Below, piece by piece: positions 27,681-37,566 of a stretch of 64,000 nt of DNA. This stretch comes from Bog-473 sp963763575. GTDB taxonomy: Bacteria > Actinomycetota > Acidimicrobiia > Acidimicrobiales > RAAP-2. The translations under genes were made by a program, and so were the position numbers. The first letter of the stretch is position 1. Each line of letters starts with the position of its first letter. The notes under the pieces were generated by a model. It did no database searches. It was given only the letters and a program-made list of their open reading frames with translations, and was not told the origin of the DNA. The DNA is taken from positions 1-64,000 of the forward strand of contig CAVXPD010000008.1 of assembly GCA_963763575.1 (NCBI GenBank), given 5' to 3'.

Positions 27681-27911
27681 TCAGGTGGGGCCGAGGGATT
27701 CCGCCACGTCCTGCACGGCGGCCAGAGCCTCCGCCGGGGTGAGCCCGGCCGTGGCGGCCAACCGGCACGACAGGGGGGCTGCCGTGCGCTCCGAGGCATG
27801 GGCGGCGGCGCCGGCAAGAGCCAATATCGCGTCAACCTCGGCCTGCGACAACGTGCTAACGCCGAGTGCCGCGGCGTAACGATCGATGAAGGTCTGTGAA
27901 TCACGAGACAC
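27681..27911 (-). CDS. DUF6457-type small protein
   Basis: The 76-residue protein 'FIDRYAAALGV' to 'HASERTAAPLSCRLA' fits DUF6457, a helical family that often sits in Moco gene clusters of actinobacteria, sometimes fused to MobA-like proteins. It lies between moeA and the PPOX remnant. Its role is unknown; helping Moco or MGD formation is inference. Confidence 0.75.
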   Translation of the reverse strand: MSRDSQTFIDRYAAALGVSTLSQAEVDAILALAGAAAHASERTAAPLSCRLAATAGLTPAEALAAVQDVAESLGPT

Positions 27912-27938
27912 TGGACGCGGATCCTATCGATGGCGAAT

Positions 27939-28720
27939 TCACCATGGCGCCTCGGGCGATGCGGACAGCCGGTCGGCGTCGAGGAGGAGCACCTCGACGT
28001 GCTCGCCGGAGCTGACGCCGTCGCCATCTGGCACCAGGGCGAGGGCATTGGACTGAGCCATAGCGCTCAGCATGTGAGATCCCTGGCCGCCGGACATCCC
28101 GACCCGAACCACCCCGTCAGTTCCGGCGCGCGCCACCACCCGGATCAAATGTAACTTGCCGTCTCGCTGACGGGGAAGGTCGACGTCGGCGACGGCGGCG
28201 AGGCGAGCTCGATCGAGCACCGTGCAACCGGCCATCGAGCGAAGCGCAGGCCGGGCGAACAGCTCGTAGGAGACGAGGGCGGACACTGGGTTCCCTGGAA
28301 GCCCGAACACCGGCGTCCCACTCGCTTCGAGCACGCCGAAGGCGAGGGGCTTGGCGGGCTTGATGGCGACCTGCATGGAACGCATTGTCGCCCCGCATAG
28401 CTTCTCGAGCACGAGCTTCACCATGTCGCGGTCGCCGACGCTCACTCCTCCGCTTGTCACGACGGCGTCGCACCGAGATGCAGCGTCCTTGAGGAGAGCA
28501 ACAAGGACCGCCTCGTCGTCTCCAGCCATACCGACGTCGAGGGCACCGAAGCCGTCCGCTTCGAGCTGCGCGAGCAGAGCCGGACGGTTGGAGTCGCGGA
28601 TCGTCCCAGGCGCAAGCGCGCCGGTGGTTGTGACGAGCTCGTCGCCCGTGGAGAGTACGCCAACCGTGGGGCACGGGTGGACGGCTGGTTCTCGGAGCGA
28701 TCGATCGACTATCCCGTCGT
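27939..28720 (-). pseudogene. moeA: Molybdopterin molybdenumtransferase, 5'-truncated
   Basis: The C-terminal 60% of MoeA is present: 'VGVLSTGDELV', the MPT-binding 'VVTSGGVSVGDRDMV', 'GLPGNPVSALVSYE' and the C-terminal barrel to 'VEVLLLDADRL'. Everything before about residue 170 of a normal 400-residue MoeA is missing. Upstream of about 28720 the open frame continues into DNA of the right att module, with no homology. The protein would lack domains I and II. So this segment lost its molybdate-insertion enzyme when its edge formed. Confidence 0.85.
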
Positions 28721-28829
28721 GCGACCTACGGGTCGCCCCGCTCAGGTGCATTGGCACGAGTTCGTAACCGAAAAACCTCGCGTCTCCACCGGATCCCCCT
28801 GTGGAGGCAATCCCACCATTGAATCGATC

Positions 28830-29270
28830 GATGAGGCAACCAGGCTGGCCGTGAAGGCCGGCGCACCCCATTGTGACCTCGCGTTCTCGGCTGGCTGGTT
28901 AAGGGCCGGTCCGGGCCGCCGCTTCGCTCCGTGTCCTCCCTAAACCTCCGGCTTGCCCTTGACCAGCCTCGCCCTTTCGGGTCGAGCCTCGGGATTCGAT
29001 GTTGGGACAGCCACAAAACTGTTGGGAGACGGCGCGGAGATCGTCGCTAGAGGTGGAAACTCCACCGCTATGGCCGGCAATCTGTCCCAACTTTGTCCCA
29101 ACAATGGGGTCCCAGCGCGTCCCGCAGGGTCCCAATGCGTCTCACCCTCAGATGTGGGTCAGTTCCATCAGCAAAATCGGGATACACCGGGACGCAGCGG
29201 GATGGACCGAGATTCTGCTGATCTCCCTGATAATGCTGAGGTCGCTGGTTCGATTCCAGCTAGCCCCACC
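28830..29270 (+). repeat. Right att module 3 (tRNA-Ile 3' fragment with arm DNA)
   Basis: The core is 29227-29270, identical to module 2 through TAGCCCCACC. The arm matches the others: a GGCTGGCC/GGCCGGC hairpin region (28838-28864), the long hairpin beginning TTAAGGGC and ending GCCCTTGACC (about 28899-28971), TTGGGACAGCC, TTGTCCCAACA and several GGGAC units. It ends segment S3 and lies directly after truncated moeA. Confidence 0.8.
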
Positions 29271-29351
29271 ACTGAATCCGAGTTCAGATGCCCATATTTG
29301 TAGTCGACTCTTCCTGTTAGGGCTCTGGGATGACGTCGTCCCAACAGCTGT

Positions 29352-29399
29352 CCCAACCATTGACATCCCAACCATTGACATCCCAACCATTGACATCCC
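29352..29399 (+). repeat. 15-bp tandem repeats CCCAACCATTGACAT, left part
   Basis: Three perfect units (29352-29366, 29367-29381, 29382-29396) are cut by the IS21 element after CCC of the fourth. The array continues after the IS at 32101. CCCAAC is also the core of the arm motifs, so these may be left-arm sites of segment S4. Confidence 0.85.
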
Positions 29400-29503
29400 T
29401 GTCGCCCGCCACGCTGATGGGACCACCCTTCCGTCAATGTGAAGGGACCACCTCGGGGTCTGCAGCGTCGGCACGCCGATGATGACCGCTGGCGCGTAGG
29501 CGG

Positions 29504-30308
29504 TCAAGGCCGGCGTCGCCGTCGGGTGGTCCGAGGGGTGGTGGTGCCGACGTCGAGCCCGGGCTTTTGGTGCTTGCGGTAGGACTCGCCGTCGAGGACG
29601 AGCTCGTAGGCGGCTGACTGAAGACGGTCGATGGCGGATTGGGCCAAAAGGGCGTCGGCCATCTGGCCGATCCACTCGATGGGCTCGCGGTTCGACGTCA
29701 CGAGTGTCGAAGCCGCCCGGTGGCGCTCGACGACCAGCTCGTAGATGTCGGCGGTGTCGAGAGGGTCGAGCGGCTGGAGGGCGAAGTCGTCGAGGATAAG
29801 CAGGTCGACGCGCATCAGCTTGCGCATCTCGGCGTCGTGGGAGTTATCGAGCCGACTGGCGCGGAGCCGCTTGAGCAAGACGTCGGCCCGGCAGAAGACG
29901 ACGCTGTAACGGCGCCGCACCGCCGCGTGCCCGAGCGCTGAGGCCATGAAGGTCTTGCCGACCCCGACCGGTCCCATGATCATCACGTTGTGGCCGGCGT
30001 CGACGAAGCGCAGTGAGCACAGCTCGTCCCAGACCGCTCGGTCGAAGTTGACCTTGGTTCTCCTCGTCCCAGTTCTCGAGCACCATGTCGGGGTCGAGGC
30101 CCGCCGTTCGGGCCCGCAGGGACGCGGAGGAGGTCTCGCGCCGGGTCACCTCGTCGGCGAGCACTAACTCGAGGAACTCGGCGTGTCCCATGTTGCGTGC
30201 CTTGGCCAGGGCCAGGCGCTCGGGGAGCGTGTCGAGGCAGCGGCCGAGCTTGACGGCGCGCAAAACCGTCTTGAGGTCGGGCGAGATGACTGGGGGCGGG
30301 GCGCTCAC
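29504..30308 (-). pseudogene. istB: IS21 helper ATPase, frameshifted
   Basis: The start and first 85 residues ('MSAPPPVISPDLKTVLRAVK') are in one frame; a shift near 30050 puts the rest in another. The second part has Walker A 'GPVGVGKTF' and Walker B 'LLILDDF'. IstB is the AAA+ partner of the IstA transposase. It overlaps istA by 4 bases. Confidence 0.85.
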
Positions 30309-31940
30309 GACGACGCTCCCGCTGTAGTCGCCTCTGAGGCCAGATCAGGGTCCGCGGGGGGCTCTGGGTCCTTGCGCCGAACTGGGAGAACGGCAAAGTC
30401 GCCGTCGGGTCGGGCGAAGCGGGCCGAGAGCAGGCGACCTTGGATCGGCACCGGCTCAGCGTGGTTCTCGGTGCCGCGCTCGAGCATGCGACCGATCAGG
30501 CTGACGCTGTAGGCCTCGGCTTCGGCGGCACGGGCACACGCCGCATCGACGCGACCTGGGCCCCACTTCTTGACCAGGCTCAACAACGCGTAGACCTGGC
30601 GCATCTTGGTCCACGGCAGCGGGTGCTCGAGCAGCACGGCCGCGTAGGCGCCGACGGCGGGTCCGTGGGCGGCTGCCATGTTCTTCAGGCGCTCGAGATC
30701 GCGCAGCGCATAGACCTCGGTGCCCTGAGGCAGGTCGGCCGGGTCGGTCGAGCGACCGCCGGGAGCCTGACGGGGGTGGACCTTGACCAGCTGGCCCCGG
30801 AAGTACAGCTTGACGAGGTCCTTATCGGCCCGGGCGTCGAGGTGCAGGCCCGATCAGGTTGCCCGGCACCGAGTAGAGGGCCTTGGCCACTTCGACGTGG
30901 TGGTCGCGAGCAACCTTGGGCGTGGCGTAGTGCGGCAGGTCATAGGGAGCGAGCGGCACGGGGGCGAGGACGGGAGCCTCGAGCGTGGCGAAGTGCTCGG
31001 CCGGCCGACACGCCGTCGTGCCATGCACGCGCAGCCCCGCCGTGCGTCGTGCACCAGGTCACGGCTTGGCGCTGGGCGTCGGGGAGGTCGACGAAATGCT
31101 CACCGGCGAAGAACGAGCCCCGCACGTAGGGCACCGTGCGCTCGACGCGGGGCTTGTCCTTCGGATGGCGCACCCGCGTGGCGTCGACGAGGAAGCCGCG
31201 GTCCTGGGCGTACTCGACGAAGGCGGCGTTGAGACGTGGTTCGGTCGGGTTCGCCTTGTCGACGATGGCGGCCATGTTGTCGGGGATCACCACGGCGAAG
31301 ATCCCGCCGAAGAACTCCCAGGCCGCCTCGAAACCGCAGATGATGTCGGCCAGCGTCTGGGTGAAGGTGAGCCACACGAAGCAGTAGCGCGACAGACACG
31401 GCGTGAAGATGAGCGCGTGCAGGACCCGGCGCCGCTCCGTGTCGGGGTCGTACATGAGGCCCATGCGACCGAAGTCGACTTGGAGCTCGACCCCGGGTTC
31501 GCCGTCGGCGACGCGGACGGTCTTCTTCTGACCACGGCGAGGACCGCACAGCTCGGCGCAGAAGCGCTCCACCGTGCGCTTGGGGACGCTCACCCCCTGG
31601 CGGGCCAACAGGGTGTGGACCTTGACCACGGTCAAGTCCTCGTCGTCGAGCCAGGCGCGGATCTGCTCTTGATGGCCTTCGAGAATGCGCCAGGACTCTC
31701 CTTGACCGTTGGTCCGATGGGGACGGACCCACTCGATCACGGCGGCCAGGACCTCGTCGCTCAGCTGGCCCTCTCCGCCGCCCGCGGTCGACGCCGAGCT
31801 CGACTGGCGGCGGCGACATAACGCCGCACCGTCTTGCGGTCGACCCTGCTCAGACGCTCGATGGAGCGCAATCCCTCGCCCCGGAGCCAGAGCCGGAGCA
31901 CCTCTTTCACCTCGAACACGGGTACCTCCCGGAATCCCAT
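30305..31940 (-). pseudogene. istA: IS21 transposase, frameshifted
   Basis: The N-terminal HTH 'LRSIERLSRVDRKTVRRYVA' starts at 31940. The DDE core 'VELQVDFGRMGL', 'VVIPDNMAAIV' and 'RVERTVPYVRG' is intact in the middle frame. Frame changes near 31760, 31010 and 30855 break it into four pieces. The C-terminal part ends at 30305. Confidence 0.85.
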
Positions 31941-32100
31941 CGCCGCTCCTCAGATCGCGTCTCCGATGGCGGCGAGTGGACCGGATCAGCGACCGGCGCT
32001 GGTGGACCCTCGGGGTGGTCCCATTACTGGCGGAAGGGTGGTCCCATGCTGTTGGCGGAACTCAGCTCAAAGTGGTCCCATGCTCGTGGCGGGCGACAAT

Positions 32101-32145
32101 CCCAACCATGCTGCTCCCAACCATTGACATCCCAGCCATTGCTTC
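32101..32145 (+). repeat. 15-bp tandem repeats, right part
   Basis: Units CCCAACCATGCTGCT, CCCAACCATTGACAT and CCCAGCCATTGCTTC continue the array interrupted by IS21. Six units existed before insertion. Confidence 0.8.
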
Positions 32146-32657
32146 GCAACGGGTCGAGGTGGCCTTGCCGAGCGGATCAGCTGCCCTCGAAGTCCACACA
32201 AGGACGGGCAATCGTCGCAATGAGAACCAATTCCAGTTCCGTGTGGGCATGTAATTTCCGGCGACCCATGGCGAAATGGCTGACGAGCCAATCCCGCGAG
32301 ACCTCGTAGGGTCCCGTGCAGTTTCCGTACACGACGTCACGCCTGTGAAGACAGGCGGCCGGTGTTCCAGGTGTGGCCCGGTCGACGGATCGGTGGGGAT
32401 CGGGTAGGCGACGCTGTAACTGGCTGGCGTTCTTTGGCCATAGGTCGCCCCGCCAAAAAGGACAAGGTCAGGTCCTCAAGTTTGTGCAGGGCTCGAAGGT
32501 AGAGATTGCGCCAGAAGCCTGTCGGCTGCGAGCCTTCACCGGGCGGTTGCAGCACAACGGATCGCCGATACCAATCAATCGCTCCGGTTTCCGCGGCGAG
32601 AACTGTCCGAGCGTGCGATAACACAGTCATTCAGATCGCCAATCTGTTCCGAGGCCG
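32146..32657. other. Gene-free stretch upstream of the membrane protein
   Basis: No convincing gene. The stretch CCAATTCCAGTTCCGTGTGGGCA at about 32228-32250 resembles the arm of the other att candidate at 44735-44753, so it may be an old att arm. A minus frame 32337-32630 has no recognised features. Confidence 0.4.
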
Positions 32658-34274
32658 GTGTCACGTCCGGATCCAACAAATGCTCAGTCGGCGTCAAACG
32701 CCCAATCCCGGGATTCCGCGCCCTCCATTACCTCCCGCCATGAGAAGTACGACCATGCCAGAATTGCGACTGTGCCGCGGCGGCAGAAAGTCTCATATCT
32801 CCATCGAGTAGTCAGGCGCGTCGAACGTCGGACATGGCCGATCGTGGTCTCGGCTGTCTACGTCATCCTCGGGTTGGGGTTCTGTTTCCGGTGGGGACCG
32901 GTCGTCCGAAACGTCCCTTCCCTTTGGATCAGGCCCGCAGACCTGGGGGTCACATATAACGCCGCGACCGCCTTTGCCCACGGTCACTTCGCAGCGATCT
33001 ATACGCCCGGTGCCGGCTTTCTCTCCTACCCCGCAATATTGGTGGTCTTGGCGCCTCTTGGCGCTATCAATTTTGGCGGGTCGTTCATCGAGATCGCTGT
33101 CAACCATCATCTACTTGCTCATCCCGTCTCGCTCACGGCCACCTCCACGTCCATTTCCAGCATGCTCATAGCTGGGTCCCCGACGACTTCGAACGGAGGG
33201 GAGTATGTGCTTCACCCAGACGCGTTGGTAGCTCTTATCCCTGCCGCCCTGGTGTTGTCATGCGTCGTACTGTTTGCATGCGATGCACTCGCCGAGCGGC
33301 TCCGGGTCTCCAGGTCGCGACGCGCGTTACTCGCTATTGCCGAGGCAATCATTCTGTGGAACATCACAGTCATCTGGGGGCATCCAGAGGATACGGTGGC
33401 CGTTGCCTTGGCGATCTATGCGTTGATCTTCGCAATGGATGAGCGCTTTACCGGTGCGGGCTGGCTTTTCGGCGCTGCGCTTGCATTCCAACCGTTGGTC
33501 GTCGTGATGTTCCCTATCCTCCTGGTCATGGGGGGCAGAAAGCATGCACTAGGGCTGTTCGTTAGAGGTGTTGTCCCCGCCGCGGCGGTGACCGTCTTCC
33601 CCTTGGTCGCGAACTTCCACGACACGGTCCACACGCTTGTGACGCAACCTACCTTTCCGTACAACTTCGAGAATCACCAAACCCCATGGACGTTCCTGGC
33701 CGCGAGACAGGGCGGGACTGGGACGGAAACGGCTGTCGGGGCCGGGCCGATGCGGATTGTGGCGCTGGCCCTGGCTGCAGGTGTGGGCTGGTGGGTTCGA
33801 AGGTGGCGCAACAGGCTCGAGATCATCGTCTGGGCCGTGTCGTTGACGCTCGCCCTGAGGATGTTCTTCGAGGTGGCGGTGACCGACTACTACGTCTGGC
33901 CGGTATTGGCCGTAGGTCTAGTGGTTGCGGCACGGTGCAGTCAGCTTCGATTCGCTGGTTCGATTGCCATTGCGATCCTCACCACCGTCGTTGCTCAGTG
34001 GAGCCTCGGTTGGCTCCCATGGTGGTCGATTGACGTGATCGGTGCCGCTGGCTTGATTGTCATCACCTCACGCCCCCTTCCTCTTGCCCTCCCAGTAGAG
34101 CAAGGTCCACGGCGCGAACGTGCCCGAGCGGCCGTGGCCGTACAAGGCCGTTCAAGGCCGGAGCGCCCACCTGTCAAAAAGGATTCGCCAGCGGTGGGGC
34201 AAGTCCGCTCAAAATCGGGCAAAGGGAAAAAGAAGCCTTCTTCCTCAGCCAGGAAGCGTTCTGGTAGCCGCTGA
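32658..34274 (+). CDS. Polytopic membrane protein, possible GT-C/GT87-like glycosyltransferase
   Basis: The GTG at 32658 has GAGG 4 bases upstream and gives 538 residues. After a polar N-terminus (1-60) there are about 10-11 membrane spans between 62 and 465. A luminal-type loop follows the first span ('WIRPADLGVTYNAATAFAHG'), the pattern of polyprenyl-phosphate-dependent GT-C enzymes, where an early acidic residue is catalytic. 'ITVIWGHPEDTVAVALAIYAL' lies midway. Residues 475-538 are a soluble Lys/Arg/Ser-rich tail. It would act at the cell membrane. Substrate and family are uncertain. Confidence 0.75.
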   Translation: MSRPDPTNAQSASNAQSRDSAPSITSRHEKYDHARIATVPRRQKVSYLHRVVRRVERRTWPIVVSAVYVILGLGFCFRWGPVVRNVPSLWIRPADLGVTYNAATAFAHGHFAAIYTPGAGFLSYPAILVVLAPLGAINFGGSFIEIAVNHHLLAHPVSLTATSTSISSMLIAGSPTTSNGGEYVLHPDALVALIPAALVLSCVVLFACDALAERLRVSRSRRALLAIAEAIILWNITVIWGHPEDTVAVALAIYALIFAMDERFTGAGWLFGAALAFQPLVVVMFPILLVMGGRKHALGLFVRGVVPAAAVTVFPLVANFHDTVHTLVTQPTFPYNFENHQTPWTFLAARQGGTGTETAVGAGPMRIVALALAAGVGWWVRRWRNRLEIIVWAVSLTLALRMFFEVAVTDYYVWPVLAVGLVVAARCSQLRFAGSIAIAILTTVVAQWSLGWLPWWSIDVIGAAGLIVITSRPLPLALPVEQGPRRERARAAVAVQGRSRPERPPVKKDSPAVGQVRSKSGKGKKKPSSSARKRSGSR

Positions 34275-34439
34275 CGTTGGAGTCGGCCGACTCGTCCACA
34301 CGCCGGTCTCCCGCCCGCATACGAAGCTCGCCTTCGGGACAGGGCGTGGGCTGTGGTCTTTGCACCTCAAAACCGTGTGGTCATAACTTGTTCAATGTCG
34401 TCCTCACGGTACGCAATACTCGTCTTCCCAGCCATGCAG

Positions 34440-34651
34440 GATTGCCAACTTGGTCCCAGTTATCCCAACTATGTCCCAACAATTGGGTACTGGGGGGTCC
34501 TAGTGAATCCCGGTCGGTCCCAGGTCCGCCGTTCGGCCGCACCGTGACCAGGACAGATCGGGACGGTACGGGATCGGATGGGACACATCGGGAATCCGCT
34601 GACCTCTCTGATAATGCTGAGGTCGCTGGTTCGATTCCAGCTAGCCCCACC
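34440..34651 (+). repeat. Right att module 4 (tRNA-Ile 3' fragment with arm DNA)
   Basis: The core is 34608-34651. The arm holds GTCCCAG, ATCCCAAC, TGTCCCAACAATTGGGT and 'CACCGTGACCAGGACAGATCG', shared with modules 5 and 6. The long hairpin found in modules 1, 2, 3 and 5 is not present. 34275-34439 carries no gene. Confidence 0.75.
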
Positions 34652-34683
34652 ATCCGCTCTCGGCTTGCATAGCTGAGAACGCG
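34652..34683 (+). repeat. Left-end repeat shared with 43374
   Basis: ATCCGCTCTCGGCTTGCATAG and the following TGAGAACG directly after the tRNA core match 43374-43405 except for two or three bases. Two different segments therefore begin with the same sequence after the core, as expected if it is attB-side or attP-side DNA. Confidence 0.7.
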
Positions 34684-34780
34684 AGCTCGATTCCCGTCGC
34701 CCGCTCTCGACTGAGATCGCAGGTCAAAAACATGTTCCTGTACAACTCAACTGCCACACCACTCGAGACAAACACTGCGT

Positions 34781-36253
34781 TTAGTCAAGCGGCGAGTTCA
34801 CGGCGGGTGTGAGCAGGTCACTCAGCTGAGCGATGTCGTCGAGAGTGTCGATGTCGAGGACGGCCTTTTCGATGGTGGCTTGGCGCTCCGCGGAGATGGC
34901 ACCGCTGGTCAGCTTGGTGTACTTGTCGCGAATTTCGGCATTCGTGAGGATCCGGTCGCCGGTACCGCGCGGGTGGACGACCTTGGCCGTGTGTGCGCTC
35001 CCGTCTTTGAGGGTGATGCGCACCCTGGTCGTGAGCCGTTCGTCAGCTGGCAGGTTGTCATAGGCCCGCTCGTGGTGGGTCAGGGTGCGGTCGATCAGGT
35101 TCCACACGTCGTCGCTGTTGATCCGGTTCTGGGTGAATTGATCCACGAGCACATCGCCGTCGAGGAGTGCCACCGCGACCGCGTAGGCGACGTTCATCTG
35201 GGCACCGATGGTCTCGAGCGGGCGCTCCGCCTTCCAGCCGCCATGTGCGTAGGCGGCTTCGCCCATGTCGATGTCGATTCGCTGGATCTGGCTCACGTCG
35301 ACCTTGGGCCTTAGCTCGAGGGCGGCGTCGATGGCGGCGTGCAGCAATCCCATGGCCGAGTACGGCTTGACAGCGATTCTTTCGGTCTCCCAGAGGTTCC
35401 CCAGTCCCGCGTAGATCTCTTCGGGATAGGTGCGGTGGCACTCGCCGAAGACGGCCAGCCATCCGCCGTATGGGCGCTCGAACACCCGCTTGATGCCCAC
35501 GTAGCCGACCGCTGCGAGCGCGGCGGCGGTAAGACCGTTGCGCGAGGCGAAGCCGTGTTGCATGCGCTTGACCATCGATTCGTACATGGCTGACATGAGC
35601 CCGCAAGACTGGGTTGCCGCCATTCCAAAGGCATCCTCAAACCCAGCGGCGTCGAGCCCATACAGCGTTCCGGCAGCGGCAGCGGCCGGGATGGTGCCGA
35701 AGACCACACCGGAGTGCCATCCTCGAGAGAGCATGTCCAGGCCGCCGAGCGCTTGGCCGACCCGGGGGCCCGTCTCGTAGCCGAGGACGGCGCCGAGGAG
35801 GAACTGCTCGCCTGAGACACGGCCCAGACGCGGAGCGGCGGCAAGCATGGCGGGGAGGACGAGTGAGTTGCTGTGTAGCGGGGCTAGTGGGTGGTAGTCG
35901 TCGAGCTCGAACCCCTGAATGAAGCTGGAGTTCAACATGGCGGCCGAAGTGGCGCTGGTGGCGCGACCGTCCCAGCCGATCAGCCTGCTATCACCGGCAC
36001 TGTCGAGCTCTGTTACACCCTCGACCCCTTTGCGCGAGACGGGCAGCTGTGCCCCTACGACGGCACAGGCGATGCCGTCGAGCACCAAATGCTTGGCGCG
36101 GTCGCGAACCGAGGCGGGAACGTCGTCGAGCGTTGTTTGAGCGACCCATATCGCAAGCCGGCCGGTGGGACCGGCCGGGTCCGTAGGGAGACGGCCGGGA
36201 TTTTGCTTCTTGCTGACAGAGCTCGGCGCCTTGGTAGCGGTGGTCGATGTCAT
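34781..36253 (-). CDS. MmgE/PrpD family protein
   Basis: The ATG at 36253 has AAAAGGAG 6 bases upstream and gives 490 residues, the usual size. The N-terminal helical domain has 'HLVLDGIACAVVGA' and 'NSSFIQGFELDDYHP', conserved in the family, and the C-terminal domain includes 'AVKPYSAMGLLHAAIDAALEL'. PrpD dehydrates 2-methylcitrate; other members act on citrate, iminodisuccinate or itaconate-related acids. No prpB or prpC is near, so the substrate is open. It is cargo of segment S5 and is probably transcribed alone. Confidence 0.9.
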   Translation of the reverse strand: MTSTTATKAPSSVSKKQNPGRLPTDPAGPTGRLAIWVAQTTLDDVPASVRDRAKHLVLDGIACAVVGAQLPVSRKGVEGVTELDSAGDSRLIGWDGRATSATSAAMLNSSFIQGFELDDYHPLAPLHSNSLVLPAMLAAAPRLGRVSGEQFLLGAVLGYETGPRVGQALGGLDMLSRGWHSGVVFGTIPAAAAAGTLYGLDAAGFEDAFGMAATQSCGLMSAMYESMVKRMQHGFASRNGLTAAALAAVGYVGIKRVFERPYGGWLAVFGECHRTYPEEIYAGLGNLWETERIAVKPYSAMGLLHAAIDAALELRPKVDVSQIQRIDIDMGEAAYAHGGWKAERPLETIGAQMNVAYAVAVALLDGDVLVDQFTQNRINSDDVWNLIDRTLTHHERAYDNLPADERLTTRVRITLKDGSAHTAKVVHPRGTGDRILTNAEIRDKYTKLTSGAISAERQATIEKAVLDIDTLDDIAQLSDLLTPAVNSPLD

Positions 36254-36406
36254 GGGCTTCTCCTTTTGAGGGAGGGGAGGTGCTAGCTCCACCTTCGGAA
36301 TTTGGTTGTTCTCCTTGGATGCTCACAACTCCTGGTGTCTCGACGTCCGGCGGTGCGGCGGCTTCTCAGGCGCCTGCCGGTCCATCAAGCCTCGGTATTC
36401 GCTAAA

Positions 36407-36958
36407 TCACGTCGCGGGAACCTCGGCCCAAGGTGTGATGACGGCGCGAGCGAGAAGGTGGCCGCCCGAATTAATCGTGAAGCCGACCAGGGCGGGCGTC
36501 GAATCGGCCCGCATGCCGATCTTCTCGATGCTCTCGATGTCGAGTGCCTGCACCACAATGACGTAGCGATGACGCGCGTCTCCGGGCGGCGGTCCCCCGC
36601 CGACGAACTGGGTCAAGCGGGCGTCGTTGGGGAGATGGAACGCACGTTCGGGAAGGTGGTCCCCGGAGGCGGCTCCTGCGCCGGTGGGGAGTTCAGTCAC
36701 CGAGGAAGGAATGTCGACGAGGGCCCAGTGCCAGAAGCCGGAACCACTCGGCGCATCCGGGTCGTACATGGTCACGGTGTAGCTCTGTGTCTGTGGTGGG
36801 GCTCCCGACCAAGAGAGGTTCGGCGAGACATCCTGGCCACCGGGAACTCCGAAGATGCCAGACATCTGGGCGATAGGCAGCTCCTGGCCGTCCGCCACGT
36901 CAGCGCTCGTGACTTTGAAGGTCGGCACGATCGGCAAGCGCCAGAATGGATCGTTCAC
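36407..36958 (-). CDS. YbhB/YbcL-type phosphatidylethanolamine-binding protein
   Basis: The GTG at 36958 lies 7 bases after GGAGG and gives 183 residues. 'MYDPDAPSGSGFWHWALVDIP' is the ligand-pocket signature of the PEBP fold, and 'RYVIVVQALD' the second block. There is no signal peptide. Bacterial members have no settled function. It is encoded upstream of, and in the same direction as, the MmgE/PrpD gene with about 150 bp between. Confidence 0.9.
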   Translation of the reverse strand: MNDPFWRLPIVPTFKVTSADVADGQELPIAQMSGIFGVPGGQDVSPNLSWSGAPPQTQSYTVTMYDPDAPSGSGFWHWALVDIPSSVTELPTGAGAASGDHLPERAFHLPNDARLTQFVGGGPPPGDARHRYVIVVQALDIESIEKIGMRADSTPALVGFTINSGGHLLARAVITPWAEVPAT

Positions 36959-37566
36959 GGTTGTTACCTCCGCTTGAGTTGACTTCGCTTGAGCCAGCTC
37001 GTGGTGGGAATGTGGAGCCGGCCGGCGGTTATGGTTGCCGTACAGGAAATCCCGCCAACCCAATAGCGCCTCCTTCGTGGCACCACTAGAAGTGGTGTAC
37101 GCCGGGCACAGCACGAAGTCAACTGGCGAGTCGTCTGGAACGGAGGCTCCAAAGGACACCCGCCAGCTTTCCGCCCCCTTTGATCCTGGACAAGGGAACC
37201 TGTTTCCCGAGTGCCGGTGGCAATTCCAATTGCATTGGCCATTGCAAGATCTCAGGGATACCAACGGCGACGCCGTGATCGACATGATCGAGTCGCTCCC
37301 ATAGGGGGCGACTGCGGCACGTTTGTGGGCGTTTACGAATCACGATGTCCTCGCCGTTGTGAAAATCACAAACGCCCAACAGCGACGCGAGATCGTCAAG
37401 TCTTCCATCACCGCTCTAGTGGGCTGATCCGCATGCAACCACAGGTTTTTCGGGCAAGTCGTCCCGTCAAACAGGGCGACGTGGCCGGTCAAGCGACGCT
37501 CCAGGGTTTGACCTCGTCTCTCCGCCCAACCGGTTCAGGAGGGATACAGCCACGAACGAATCGAAT
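36959..37566. other. Gene-free stretch with nested inverted repeats
   Basis: No gene was found. TTGTGA-AAA-TCACAA at 37357-37371 is a perfect palindrome, and GGGCGTTT near 37328 pairs with AAACGCCC near 37370. This may be an operator or recombination site; the promoter of the PEBP gene should also lie here. Confidence 0.4.

Larger units (their letters stand above)
29400..32098 (-). mobile_element. IS21-family insertion sequence 1, with target duplication
   Basis: Both ends start TGTCGCCCGCCACG as inverted repeats. Inside each end are repeated ATGGGACCACCC blocks, the multiple terminal repeats of the IS21 family. ATCCC is duplicated at 29395-29399 and 32099-32103. The 2699-bp element carries istA and istB on the minus strand, both frameshifted, so it is probably immobile by itself. 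Confidence 0.9.
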
